Shown here piece after piece: positions 38,017 through 48,737 of a stretch of DNA of 64,000 nucleotides. Position 1 is the stretch's first letter, and every line of letters begins with the position of its first letter. Origin of the DNA: Mycteria americana (taxonomy: Eukaryota > Chordata > Aves > Ciconiiformes > Ciconiidae); assembly GCF_035582795.1 (NCBI RefSeq), contig NC_134367.1, forward strand, positions 87,961,062-88,025,061, given 5' to 3'. Below the pieces are notes generated by a model. That model searched no databases and was not told the DNA's origin. It saw nothing but the letters and a program-made list of their open reading frames with translations. The translations under genes and the position numbers were made by a program.

Positions 38017-38654
38017 GCTGATTTCCAGTGTGCCTGAATTTCATAAAAATGAACTGTATCAAATTGAAAAGTAGTACTTACCATACACTCTGTTCTCTAA
38101 TACAAATGTAACATATATGGTATTCTCACTTTCCTGTATTGCGTGTCTAATGTGGTCACGTTATGGTTGTTCTAGTCTTCACAATCCTGAATTTGTAGCC
38201 TGAATTTAATGTAAAATCTTCATTATTTGTCTTGTATTCTGTACTTGACTAAAGTATATAGATGCTTCCGCAGCTGAACAGTAAGGTTACACCAATCCAG
38301 ACTAAACCACATTTTTGTGCTGTCACATTTACTCTTACCAGCCAGTTTAAACAAGACGTACGACTATGGTTCACTCCGTTAGCTTTGCTGTGAAAGACCA
38401 GATGTAGTGTTCTACGTGGGCTGTCCACCACACAGACTGCCTTTTGGCATCATTCTGTTTTTCTGTCTTTATTTCTATGTGTGTTACTACTAGGAATAAA
38501 TTCAGTTCTTTATATTACATTTCCTATGTTATTTAATGAAATTTAAAGGCTTTGATACTAACAGAAAACAATTCTCAGTTGTGAAGTTTACTTGATTTTT
38601 GTTTTGGGGGGTGGGAAGTATCTTAGATTTCAAAGCAATATGGATTATACTTAC

Positions 38655-38820
38655 AACTTTCAAACTACAGCTTGGAACTTCAGTGCAAATAGCTTTCAGA
38701 GACGAAACAAAGTTAAAAGTAAGGGGATCTGTGTCTCTCGAGAAACTTATGAGAAGTCGTACTTTAATACTTCGTAAAACTAATGCTTCTCTTATCTTCC
38801 CATCTAAATATGGCCAGTAC
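38655..38820 (-). CDS. PLD5: PLD5 exon, PLD-like domain
   Basis: Minus-strand acceptor TTCTCCACAG precedes GTACTGGCC, and the donor AAAGTT|GTAAGTATAA ends the exon. The first base completes an arginine from the upstream exon (CG|G), then 55 codons follow, ending in phase 0. The product contains YWPYLDGKIREALVLRSIKV, LLISFSRDTDPLTFNF and SLKAICTE, the strand-helix unit that precedes the second HKD motif in PLD3-type proteins. Another NCS-type site is absent here, but a cysteine pair (AIC, PSC) that is kept in the family is visible. The phase agrees on both sides, so the exon order is secure. Confidence 0.94.
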
Positions 38821-40538
38821 CTGTGGAGAAAGAATATGACATATTCAGAGAACTTAAAAAAAATTTGGATTTTTATGCAGCCAAGTCTAGACATCATAGA
38901 GAAAACGAAACACACGTGAATTTCACTTTCTATCCGTTGAAGGAATGCCGTTCTCATTTGAAGGGATTCTCACGAAACAGATCTGCCAGCATCCTTTTTT
39001 GTGTCATTTTGCCCTGCACCAAAACTGTCACTGTGGGGACAGTGAGGTTGTGGATGGTTGAACACATCTTCCATCTGCGTAGGTGCACGGAGAGCTGCCA
39101 GAACACTTCCACAAAATACAGGTACCTTGTCTGCCCATAGCTGGGAGAGTTACTCCCCTGTCACTGCCTGTGGTGAGGGCAGCGGAGCTCTTGCGGTGCC
39201 AGGAACCAGCAGAATGAGCTACAGCTAGAGGGTGCTGCTTACCCAGCCCAGACAGAGGGACAAGAAGGATTTTCTGTTGGTTACACAAGTCAGGGAACAG
39301 GAACACTGGATCCCTCCCTGGCTGCCATCCTTTTTTTTCCTCTGTACTGGGACCATACAGGCTGGGGACTGGAATGCCTTCTGTAATTTCTTGCTTGGGA
39401 AAGGGAGAGCTGCTGCTGTGCAGGGGGCCTGCATCCTTCAGTGGCAGATGAAGATGGGTCGTTTAAGGAGGATGCTACCTTTTTTCCTGATGAAGATTGC
39501 AGAAATTCTGCCATGAATGGGACAGTGGCTTCCATGGTGCTATTCTGACAATTGCTAGTTAGCTTTGTGTTCCTGACCTTTGGTGGGAGCACGTCAGGAC
39601 AGGGAGAATTAGACAAAGAAAATGCATGTTTTCTTTATTGCAGCAGCAGCAAGGCATTCGGCCTAATGAAGTTTGAGCTCTACAATGCCAGAAGATAACT
39701 TACAAGCGAGAACTGGGAGCTGACAAGGTAGGGAAGCTGTGGCAGTGCCTCAAACACAAAGCCATGCTGTAGGAAAAACGTTGAAGAATTCACACAGATC
39801 GCTTCCCCGGATCTCCCTAATCCAATAGATTTCTGAATCCTTCAGGCATGAGAACAAAGTAAGGAGGAATATAGGAGATCACATCAACTGCAACACTCTA
39901 ACAGTTCTACATACTAAGTTCCTTTCCAAGATACAGGAGAAACGCGAGGGATGCATATTGCGAAACTGAGGTTCCTACAGCGCTACCCATGATTCTTTCA
40001 CTGCAATAGAGGCTGTACATAATGAGTTCATTGGAAAAAACCCTCTTGTAGATTTGAAACAGCTTATGCTTGATATCAGTCAAATGATAGTTATTTTTTT
40101 AAAAATTTGAACAAAACATCTTTAATTATGCAAAACTGGAAAAAAGCACATAACCACATGTTCAGTTTGGCTTAACTGTGTTCAGATAAAGTGCATGGAG
40201 GGAATGGTGAGCTTTACTAGATGCTCAATTCATTGCGAGTGTTATCGAGAGTAGGAGGGACCACTGGGTACTTGCCTTCCGAGTTGGATGGTTTTATTAC
40301 ACTGTGGCTCCAGTTTTGGGTCATGAGTGCTTTTTAATGGTCCATACAAACTGTGTTTAAAAATTACTTGGTTTTGTTTGGTTTTAGCAACTCTCAGTTA
40401 ACCAAAATGTGATATAATTCAAATGTAATCTGTGCTGAATTTGGAATTTTCATATATATGTATATTTCAATAAAATAATGACATCTCCCATGTTGTATAC
40501 GAGAACTCACAACATGTTATTTCTCTCTTAAAACAGAC

Positions 40539-40559
40539 ACACACACACTCTCTCTCTCT
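40539..40559. repeat. (AC)n(TC)n microsatellite
   Basis: About six AC units pass straight into about five TC units. It is short and close to the lower size limit for a variable microsatellite. Confidence 0.75.
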
Positions 40560-40770
40560 TACGTTGAATATCTGTATGATACTCATAAAATGCCAGTAGC
40601 CGTGGTATCAAGATAGTGAATACAATAGTGTAAGAAATAGGATTCCTGTATAAGCAGGTTCTTGTAGTCCTGGGTCCCAGTCACTTGCAGATGGTCAGAT
40701 TAGAGAATTTCTGATCTCCTTCCATAGGCAGAGCCAAAGCTTAGGACCCAGAACTGGAAATGTCTTCTTA

Positions 40771-40842
40771 GGTCCCAATTCTGCTCCCATTTAAGTCAAT
40801 GGCAGAACTCTCACTGATTTCAATAAGAGCAGAATTGGGCCC
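40771..40842. repeat. Ancient inverted-repeat element, hairpin-forming
   Basis: GGTCCCAATTCTGCTC at 40771-40786 is the reverse complement, with one mismatch, of GAGCAGAATTGGGCCC at 40827-40842. The inner part has the words CATTTAAGTCAATGG and GATTTCAATA. Related sequences built on 'cattgaagtcaatgggagcaggat' are common ancient interspersed repeats in sauropsid genomes. I place this copy there from memory of the pattern, and the exact family is not known to me. Confidence 0.6.
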
Positions 40843-40947
40843 CAAGAAATTGGTCCACAGTAGTAACTAATTTCTTGTGGGTGCATTTTCTCCAGCAGAC
40901 CTTATCGGCATTATGGTAATGTGCTAGTCCTGGACATGGACACTCAC

Positions 40948-41087
40948 CGTTTAGCATTGGTGTCAATGACGATCGGCAAGTAGTCCATGACAGCTATGTA
41001 TACAAACTGTTTCGCATCATCAATAACACTGTATATAGCTTCAATATCCAGGACTCTGTCCTTTGGGCAGAAGAGTTTAGGTGAATT
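40948..41087 (-). CDS. PLD5: PLD5 exon
   Basis: Minus-strand acceptor CCCTTCACAG precedes AATTCACC, and the donor AAACG|GTGAGTGTCC ends the exon. The 140 bases begin in phase 0 and leave two bases (CG) that join G of the next exon to give Arg. The product runs from NSPKLFCPKDRVLDIEAIYS through AKQFVYIAVMDYLPIVI to TNAK. The block FVYIAVMDYLP is the start of the second PLD half-domain and is diagnostic for the PLD3/4/5 group. A CPK cysteine at the start probably forms a disulphide in the lumenal domain. The segment after DYLPIV differs in length and sequence among relatives and is likely a surface loop. Confidence 0.95.
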
Positions 41088-42559
41088 CTGTGAAGGGAAA
41101 AGTTCAAATATGTCATTTAAAATACATGATTTCTTTTCTCTTCCCCTCATTCTTCTTGAGATGGCAAGTGGTATCTTTTATTTTAGCAGAGAATATTAAC
41201 TGATGCCTTCAGCTGTCCTGCTAGAGTACTCAAAGGTACCAAGGAGAGTCATTTGCTTAATTTCCCCCTGAAAGCCTCGCCATTTAGATGTAACTGTGGG
41301 CAAAATGCAGAAGACACAAACTTCACAACATCCACTGTCATCAAAGAAGCTCTAGGTGAAATTACATTTCAGAGAATTTTGTTCTGAAGGGTCCCAGGAC
41401 TAGTTACTGTTAGATGGAGTAGTATCTGTGTTCTTGCCACATCACCCTGCTCCATCCCTTGCTACCAGGAATTAAGTCTATCGCGTCAGTTCTGTTTAAA
41501 GTTCCACGCAAAGTCACCATTTGCTCCGTCACTGTCGCAGGGAGATGCTGCAGTTTTGCAAGAAACTTCTCTTTAAAACCTAGCTCCAGGTATAAATTAA
41601 CTATTTACCTGGTACTGATTTCTGCCTCGTATCTAGGGGCATCGAATGTGTCCGTCAGCAAGGCGAAGCCAGCAGGAATCACCTGTCTGTGGCAGAGAGG
41701 GCCAGGACTGTCTGCTCTTCTGCCCGAGCAGGGAGGGAGAAGCGGAGCCACCTGCCGCGTTGCTCGCAGGCAACACCACAGTTCCTGGGAGCAGAGGTTG
41801 TTAAAGGCACTTTCTAGAGCTAGAGCAGGTGCCACTTGCCCTTGTCTTAACCGCTGGCCCTGCCAGCCCGCTGCCTTCCTGCTGCTCTGTCACCTTCTCA
41901 CCTTTGTTACCTGCTCGGGTTGCAGCTGACATCTAGATTAGTATGTTTTCTTTAGGGACAGATCTTTTGCTGAGCCTTTTTTTCTTTCAATACAATGCCC
42001 ATTACAGTGTTTCTTAATCATTGAATGGTGTTGTTAAGGAATTACTACAACTAAGTTCAGAAAATACTAGAAAAATATCAGTAGCAAGATTTCAAGACCA
42101 ATATTCCAGATCCATTCCTGAACACTAGGAAAAACAACCAAAACCTCTTGGGTTTTATCAGCCAGTCTGGAAGAGGATTGTGTTGCTAAGCAACATTGCA
42201 GCCATGATTCCCGAGAATAACAAAAAAATTGAATGACTGTGTGTTACGCTGCTTGTTTTATACAGCACAAACACTGAAAGTGAAATATGGTTTCAAAGAA
42301 TGAGTTTCAAATCAAAAAAAGTGTAAAGTGATTTTGTTAAACATAATTTATATCTATTACCTGAAACTTTTAAGAGGCTGTTGCACTGAGATTTTATTCT
42401 CACACTTCTACTGTTTTCTTGAATAGAAGTTTTAAGTTATAGAACAGCTAAAGGATGGAATTCTTAGGCATTGTCTTTTTCAGATGCGTTCAATATAAAG
42501 ACCAGAAAGTGAAAGCCATTTAAAGAAGACCTGCTGTTAAAGTTCTCACTCTAACACCT

Positions 42560-43006
42560 GTGTTTGGGCATAGCCACTTGTTACCCTGCGGCAGGGCTGA
42601 CCCCCCCGGCGGTCATAAAAAAATATCTTGGTACTTCTCTCAGTATTAGTTGTATAGTACTTGCTGTTCTGATCAAATACCCATTTGATACTCCTCTTCA
42701 CCTACCAGAAACAGGCCTGTGTTCTCACTGGGCAGCGGTACCTTGCCATGCCCCAGCCCAAAAGGGAGGCACGGCAGGGCTGGGGAAGGAGCGGCGCAGC
42801 ACCGGGCAAGGGCAGCGCCGCCGCCCCTGCCCTCAGACAGGGCACTGATGGCCATGAGCGAACTGCCTGGCTCGTGGAGACCACCTTAGCGCTAGTTCAG
42901 GAACAGACAGCGATGTTAACGCTTGGTTCCGCCGAACCAGTCCGGCGCAGCTCCAGGGCTGCCTTTCAGAGGGGCACGCTGGCAAACATTGAGAATTGGC
43001 TAGCAG
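42560..43006 (+). promoter_or_regulatory. Intronic CpG-rich patch with downstream donor-like site
   Basis: CpG is dense at about 42785-42960 (for example GCGCCGCCGCCCC and GGTTCCGCCGAACC, the second a small hairpin). The flanks are AT-rich. On the plus strand, antisense to PLD5, a 141-codon frame runs through it, and a CAG|GTGAGA donor-like site lies at 43007. This could be an alternative or antisense promoter with a first exon, or merely a GC-rich island. No core promoter element was identified. Confidence 0.25.
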
Positions 43007-43479
43007 GTGAGAAATTTATTATAAAGCCTGTTTTCAGGAAGGAAGAACCAGCCCAACTGGCTGTGGCTACAAATTCAGGTAGCTCTTGGAGTTGGACTTT
43101 GCTGATCTGAGCTTCCGGAGTAGCAGTGACTCCTTCCTTTTGTTTTTTTGAAGTGGAATTTCAAGAGAAAGAGGCCTTTGTTACCCACACAAAAGGAAAA
43201 TACAAATCACAGGGAGGAAGCAAACATTCTGCAAACTACAGAAGAGCAGTTTTTGTAGAGCCTTTCTCCACCTGTCTTTGTTTAGGAACCCACAGTCCTT
43301 AAAGTTGGCCTTACCCAGCTTTTCTTACTGTGTGCCTCCCCAGGACTGGCCTTCAGCAGGATTTCTCCATTTCTTACAGATTGCTTAGAAGGGTGTAGGA
43401 GTTCATTTCACAGCTCCTTAGCTAACTGTCCGAAAGTCAGTCTCAAATTTAAGCTAGTCCTTAAGACTCCCCAGAATCA

Positions 43480-43518
43480 ATGTCTCTTCAGATGGCGTAT
43501 GTCTCTTCCGATGGCTAT
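43480..43518. repeat. 19-bp tandem duplication
   Basis: ATGTCTCTTCAGATGGCGT is followed directly by ATGTCTCTTCCGATGGCTA, so the two copies differ at a few positions. Located in a PLD5 intron. Confidence 0.8.
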
Positions 43519-44744
43519 TAATTCTGGCTGTCTTGGGCACTTCCAGATTTTCACTCCAAAATAACTCTCTCTCTCCACTCATTGTAGGAGTCTGAAAAAT
43601 CCTGGACACCTGAATGTTGCGTGGCTCCCAGCAGGTGAAGGTAAACCCTGCCCTGTATAACCACTCATCTGCATCAATATCCTGTGCTAGTGGCTGTACA
43701 CCTTAGTGTGCTACATGCGTTGTGTTGGTTTAGACATAACTGGCTATAAAGCAATGGGGTTTTGCCCCTTGTTTTATACAGAATAGTAAATAACTCTTGC
43801 CAACTTCCTTACATTCCTGATTTTGAAGGGTTTTTTTAACTCATGTGATTACTTCCAAAATGGAAGATACTCCATCTTTCATCAGCTCCCTCTCTCCGTG
43901 TCCTTTTTTCCAGTTTTGCTACATCACTGCTGAGATGAAGGACTGCTCCGTTTCTTCCCATTAAAAACACAGACACGGTGCTTCCATGGGGATTGCTGCA
44001 TGAATTTTATAAGTTTTAAAATGTCATTTAAAAATAAAGCTGAACTAGATAATATTCTACAGAAGTATGAATGCTTTCAATGGAATAGGGTGAAAAGGAT
44101 TAATCCTTATAAAATTAACATTGATCAAAATGCAAGCTCTGATATCAAGCTTATTCTGTATCATTTTAGATGTCTGATTAACAGTTCATTTACTCCAAGT
44201 CATTCACCTTATATCCACTAGTGTAAATGAGCTAATTTGAAGGGCCTCCCTATCATTTTCTGCATGTGAGAGGAAAAGCGAACATTGCAGAGAAAGGAAA
44301 AAGAAGAGTGCGCAAATGAAATTCTGCAGCAGCTTCAGTCCTGGCAAATTGCATGTAAGAACAATATCACAGAAATCAGAATGAAAAAAAACAGATTGCC
44401 ATTTGTCTCTTCTGCACCATAGGAAAAGGCAAATAACTTTTTAAAGACCTTTCAATTACAGACTTCCCCACAAAACACCTATTGGAATAACCATTTTCCG
44501 AGAGAACAGAATGATTTGGTTTTCCAGCATTATGAGACTATCAATCAAGTTCTGGCTTGTGTAGGTGACAGCTGTAGTGGTCTTATCTCTATAGTTGAGT
44601 TTCCAGTCATTCGCATAAGTCTCAATTTTAGTAGCTGCTTTTGGTTAAGGACATAGCGGTAATGTGCATCTTCTTCAGTTAGGGCCAATTCAGAGAAATA
44701 CTTAAGTATAGGCTTAATTTACACCATATGTGTTCCTATTCATG

Positions 44745-44768
44745 GAAATTACCATCCATGGTAATTTC
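44745..44768. repeat. 24-bp palindrome
   Basis: GAAATTACCAT and ATGGTAATTTC are perfect reverse complements separated by two C residues. It lies about 270 bases from a PLD5 exon and can form a hairpin or bind a dimeric factor. Confidence 0.85.
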
Positions 44769-45038
44769 TCCCTAACAGTATCTGTCAGGGAGAGCACAGC
44801 ATTATGATAGACTTACCGCAGGGAACTGTGAACATCTCTATATCAGTGAAAAGACACTTGAGATTCTTTTCACAGTTGGTACTAACACCTACCTAACCTG
44901 GTCTCACTACTCTGTAGTTTGTAAAGGACAATATTAGGAGAGTAAGCAGATGTTAAATTTCCAGGTCTTCCAAAAATCTGGTGGGTTAAATAAGTTTGTT
45001 CTGTTCCCTCCCTCTCTGCAACTCGTTTCACAACTTAC

Positions 45039-45236
45039 CGACACGAAAGCTTCTGATTTTGTCTCGTTCAGCTGCAGTGTCAGTTTATTTTGAGTATCAT
45101 ACACTCCATATAGTCTCTTAGACCAACTTGGAGGTATTTTATTCTTGTATCTTAATGAGCTATACAGGGCAAATATCCTTTGTAAATCCAGGACCAAGCA
45201 GCTACAGTTGTATACGATGACGCCAAGTTCCTTCAT
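45039..45236 (-). CDS. PLD5: PLD5 exon (most 5' exon in this window)
   Basis: Minus-strand acceptor TTAATTTCACAG precedes ATGAAGGAACTTGG, and the donor GTGTCG|GTAAGTTGTG ends the exon. It is exactly 66 codons and starts and ends in phase 0. The first ATG is an internal methionine, not a start. The product has MKELGVIVYNCSCLVLDLQR and SWSKRLYGVYDTQNKLTLQL, then NETKS. The first block directly follows the first HKD motif in PLD3-type proteins. NCS and NET are N-glycosylation sequons, which fits a lumenal domain. The five exons together encode 284 residues, roughly the second half of a protein that is about 530-540 residues in mammals. The transmembrane N terminus and first HKD region are not in the window. 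Confidence 0.95.
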
Positions 45237-45969
45237 CTGTGAAATTAAAAGTTCATATCATTAGTGATCTTTTGTCTGATGGATCTGTGGAAGTACGCAG
45301 CAAGAATGTAAGTGTCTGAGGGGTATCTTCCAGAACCATGCCTTGAGCTCAGCAGTAGTACTGTCAACCACAAGAACATTCCTAACAACACTCTCTTAAA
45401 GGCAAACACATAAGCTAAACCTTCAAAGTCAAGAGTGGGCAAAAGCTGTGGCAGGGTTTGTATGTTCAGTGTTATGTCAGAGCCACGTGTCCTGATAGAA
45501 TACAACGCACCTTATGGATGGACACAACTTAGGAGTGATACCCATTTGTCATAGGCACCATTTTTGTTACAGGTATTGCCCAAGGTTTACTACTCTTGGC
45601 TAGAGTGGGTTTTATTTATTTTTTTTCTATTATTTTGTTTACAGGAAAAGCATCTTTTCTGCTGGATGATGTAGCAGCCCACACTGCTACCAGTGACAGT
45701 TTCTTACATCAGAAACAATTTGTTTTCTGTGAGTTCTGGAAAAGGTGAAAGAAATGGACTTAAGTTCTGGAGAAGGAATAGGATGCTCCAGCTTCAAATA
45801 AAAGGATGAAAAAACAGGCGTTTAATACTATCAGTAGCTAAATTTACTGTGCTATTAAATCCAGCATGATCCAGTATATAATGTACCCAATTAGGACACG
45901 AAAAGGTTGGGTTCTTAATTCCCCCATTGGTAAGGTATGGTACCTCACCTAGGGTACTCCAAATTTCTG

Positions 45970-46046
45970 GGTGTCAGTTTCTTCACATGTAAAAATGGAG
46001 ATAATGATACCCTTCTCTCATGAAAAGTACTCTGTAAGCATCAACA
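45970..46046 (+). mobile_element. MIR-like SINE fragment
   Basis: The string containing GTGTCAGTTTCTTCACATGT, then AAAAATGGAGATAATGATAC and a stretch ending near GTAAGCATCAA follows the 3' half of the mammalian-wide interspersed repeat (its 'cagtttcctcatctgtaaaatgggga' core). It is strongly diverged, as expected for a very old insertion shared across amniotes. Confidence 0.7.
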
Positions 46047-47729
46047 TTCTCACATATAAAGTATGAGGAAAAATAGCCCAAGTAAATATAGACATCATAG
46101 TACAATTAAATGCTTTAACTTTCTACGGACACAGTCTCACTTCTCCATTTAAGTAAAGGCATGTCTCCTGGTCATCGTAAGTCTTGGTTTGGCAGAGATT
46201 TCATTAATTGCACATCCCTAGTACTTAAGTAGTTGACAGAATTTCGTTTATAAACATATCGCCTGGCTTCTGTAATCAAAGCAGAACCGCACGCACACTC
46301 TGTCCCTTCCTTTGCTTTATAATAGCTCAGGAAAGCACTGCGGTGGGCACAGATGCTATTGACCTCTCATTATCTGCATTTCACACCAGTTCAGCCATCT
46401 CCAAAAATAAAGCAAGAAGAAAACCTGAATGTATATGTTGGAAAACAATACGTACGATAAATATTTAAAGGACCCATGCTGGTTTTCTGCAAGCAAACAA
46501 ACTCTTTTGGTAGCATGTCTCAGAAGTCTGTCTGGCACGATGAAGAAGATAAGGGGAGTACGAACTCTCCAGCATGCTTATCCTTTGACACCAAAAAATC
46601 CCCACTGGTTTTATTCCCTTAGATGAGCTCTCCACAGTCACATGGAGTAGCTTCTAGTAGGAGCATATCTTTTTGTAAAGCCTGTGGGAGCTCCGAACCC
46701 CACACTAACGTTCTCTCAGAGCTTGTTCCTGCGCAATTCTCCCTGACTGCAGATGAGAAACGTTGTGCAAGAGTGAGCAGAGGAAGGGAAGCGAAGGATA
46801 GAATTGAACCTTCAACTCTCTTTCTATGGTGGGTGAGAGGAAACAACAAATCCCAATAGTCCAATGAGAAAGAAACTTGATGGGTGACACCTTCTTCAGG
46901 TCCCTGACCTGGAAATACCACATACATAAGAATACGCAACACTGAGCGATCTCATTCCCAAATGTTTACTGAATAGCTGCAACCACAGGAACATTACCTA
47001 ATATTCTTACTGCCTAAATCAAAATATTTCTGCAAGCTTCTTTAATTCAGAAAAAATATGGAATTCCTCCATTAGCCTGCACAACCTGAAATTTGTGGAG
47101 AGTTGGAAAATACAGACTACTTGCTGCACTGCAGCCTTTCATTTATGGATAAGACAGTAAATTCATTTTGAAGATAAATATAAATTATTCCAAGCTATGC
47201 CCACCATCCTAGTCAAACAGTCTATTAGGAATAACATCCGTGGTTTTTCCCCTGGGTGCTGGTATCTTTGAGGACGCTCCTGTATTCAGTTCTAGACTGT
47301 CCCTGTCCTCTATGCACTGTTTGTCTCCAAACATTTTTAACTATACATTATCACTGTTTTCACTGTGTGCTGCCAATACTGTTCTCTTAATTGCCAGGCA
47401 TGCCATTGCAAAGGACTTACTAATAGTATTGTTACATGTATCTGCATAATGTGGTTTAATCGGCTTTTCATGGCTGTTAGTTGATTCTGACATAATTATG
47501 TGGTTACAGTTTTCCTTTCATTTATCAGTCCCATTATTACTATTCCACTTTATCCCTTCCATTAAAAGTAAAGATAAAACAGTGTCCTCACGGCACACCA
47601 GAAGCTGCCAGCATTGCGTCTGCATGAGCAGCTCTCCTCGGAGCAGGAGTGCTTGCAGTGTGTCCTCTCCCTATGAATGTAAAACAAACTGTTTTAAAAC
47701 TGACTGTAAAACAAAGCATTAGCCGTGCC

Positions 47730-47960
47730 TTACCGCCAGCCTCTCCCCGTGAGCAGAGGCGCACAGGGACCGGCCCGTTTTGCAGAGGAACTTCACCCTC
47801 CCGTGGGAGCGGGCGTCTGCAGGAGCCAAGCCGGTGCCCTGGCTGGGGCCCTGCCGCTCACCCCCTCGCAGCGCTCACACTCCCGTTGCAGACTGGAATG
47901 AAGCCATCGCAAGAGGTGTATTTCCAGCGCAGTAACGAACCCTGGCTTCCCACGGCGTTG
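47730..47960. promoter_or_regulatory. CpG-rich patch in PLD5 intron
   Basis: GC and CpG are clearly raised, with clusters such as GACCGGCCCG and GGAGCGGGCG, between AT-rich flanks. No start-site motif, coding motif or repeat family was recognised. It may be an enhancer, an alternative promoter, or GC-biased intron sequence. Confidence 0.25.
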
Positions 47961-48248
47961 CGTCTTGCAGTTGGCTTCTCTGGAGGCCAGCACTGATCAA
48001 AGCTTTCTTGCTTCTGAAGCCGTGATAAGAGCTCTCCCCCGTGTGAACTCCCTGGTACGTGATACAGACTGGGCTCCTCCTTTCCCTCTCTGGGAAAACA
48101 CAGCTACCCTCTTTACCCAGCTGCCTGTTTTCCTTAAGCTTTTATGAACCTAAGTTCAAATTTGCCTGAACCTGGAAAGTAGATTCAAAGTTACTGGAAA
48201 AGGGCAGACAGCGACTCCGATGCTTATTGTGCAGACCTCGTTTCCTTA

Positions 48249-48264
48249 GGAAAGCAGGTTAGAT
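48249..48264. repeat. Left copy of the 16-bp word flanking a CR1
   Basis: GGAAAGCAGGTTAGAT lies immediately next to the 3' end of the CR1 copy. The same word occurs twice on the far side of the element (48698 onward) as part of a 20-bp tandem array. Confidence 0.85.
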
Positions 48265-48645
48265 CACAGAATCACAGAATCACAGAATCATATAGGTTGG
48301 AAAAGACCTTTAAGATCATCAAGTCCAACCGTAAACCTAACACTGCCAAAACCACCACTACACCATGTCCCTAAGCACCTCATCCAAACGTCCTTTAAAT
48401 ACCTCCAGGGATGGCAACTCAACCACTTCCCTGGGCAGCCTGTTCCAATGCTTGATAACCCTCTCGGTGAAGAAAAATTTCCTAATATCCAGTCTAAACC
48501 TCCCCTGGCGCAACTTGAGGCCATTTCCTCTCATCCTATCACTTGTTACCTGGGAGAAGAGACCGACCCCCACCTCTCTACAACCTCCTCTCAGGTAATT
48601 GAAGAGAGCGATAAGGTCTCCTCTCAGCCTCCTTTTCTCCAGGCT
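48265..48645 (-). mobile_element. CR1 LINE 3' end, 5'-truncated
   Basis: On the plus strand it begins with three copies of the 8-9 bp CR1 terminal repeat (ATCACAGA units). It continues with the reverse complement of 'ggttggaaaagacc', and then with minus-strand codons matching the same tail seen at 22.3-22.7 kb, including LDDLKGLFQPI in one frame. It is therefore the same subfamily as the long plus-strand copy but only about 380 bp long. No reverse transcriptase core is present. Confidence 0.95.
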
Positions 48646-48679
48646 AATGCCTGGATGCTAATGCCAGATGCAGCCTGTC

Positions 48680-48737
48680 TTGCAGGTTAGATTGCAGGAA
48701 AGCAGGTTAGATTGCAGGAAAGCAGGTTAGATTGCAG
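48680..48737. repeat. 20-bp tandem array beside a CR1
   Basis: The unit GCAGGTTAGATTGCAGGAAA is repeated about 2.8 times head to tail without visible mismatch until the last partial copy. The same word flanks the other side of the adjacent CR1 insertion. Confidence 0.9.

Larger units (their letters stand above)
32389..38654 (-). other. PLD5: PLD5 intron
   Basis: 6.3 kb of AT-rich DNA. It contains an exon-like block at 35036-35111 that does not fit the reading phase, a 15-bp tandem duplication at 37987-38016, and overlapping short open frames on both strands at 36.5-36.8 kb with no family motif. No transposon was recognised. Confidence 0.75.
38821..40947 (-). other. PLD5: PLD5 intron
   Basis: 2.1 kb. 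It holds several overlapping short ORFs in a moderately GC-rich part (39.0-39.6 kb) with no motif, an AC/TC microsatellite at about 40539-40559, and an ancient inverted repeat at 40771-40842, about 100 bases from the upstream exon. Confidence 0.75.
41088..45038 (-). other. PLD5: PLD5 intron with CpG-rich patches
   Basis: 4.0 kb. It contains two patches of raised GC and CpG (about 41640-41930 and 42560-42980), a 19-bp tandem duplication at 43480-43518 and a near-perfect palindrome at 44745-44768. No gene was recognised. Confidence 0.75.

Noticed and set aside
39028-39616. Cluster of overlapping 60-108 codon frames on both strands
   Set aside because: Mutually overlapping, no motif, inside a PLD5 intron.
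41459-41929. 156-codon plus-strand open frame in a PLD5 intron
   Set aside because: The right part is GC-rich and low in stops. The peptide has no domain, and the left part is unlike the right. Treated as a composition effect.
43725-43790. Possible LTR start at TGTGTTGGTTTAG
   Set aside because: Similarity is limited to a few bases and no second end was found.
46619-46942. 107-codon minus-strand frame
   Set aside because: Not in phase with any PLD5 exon, no acceptor at its start, and no recognisable domain.
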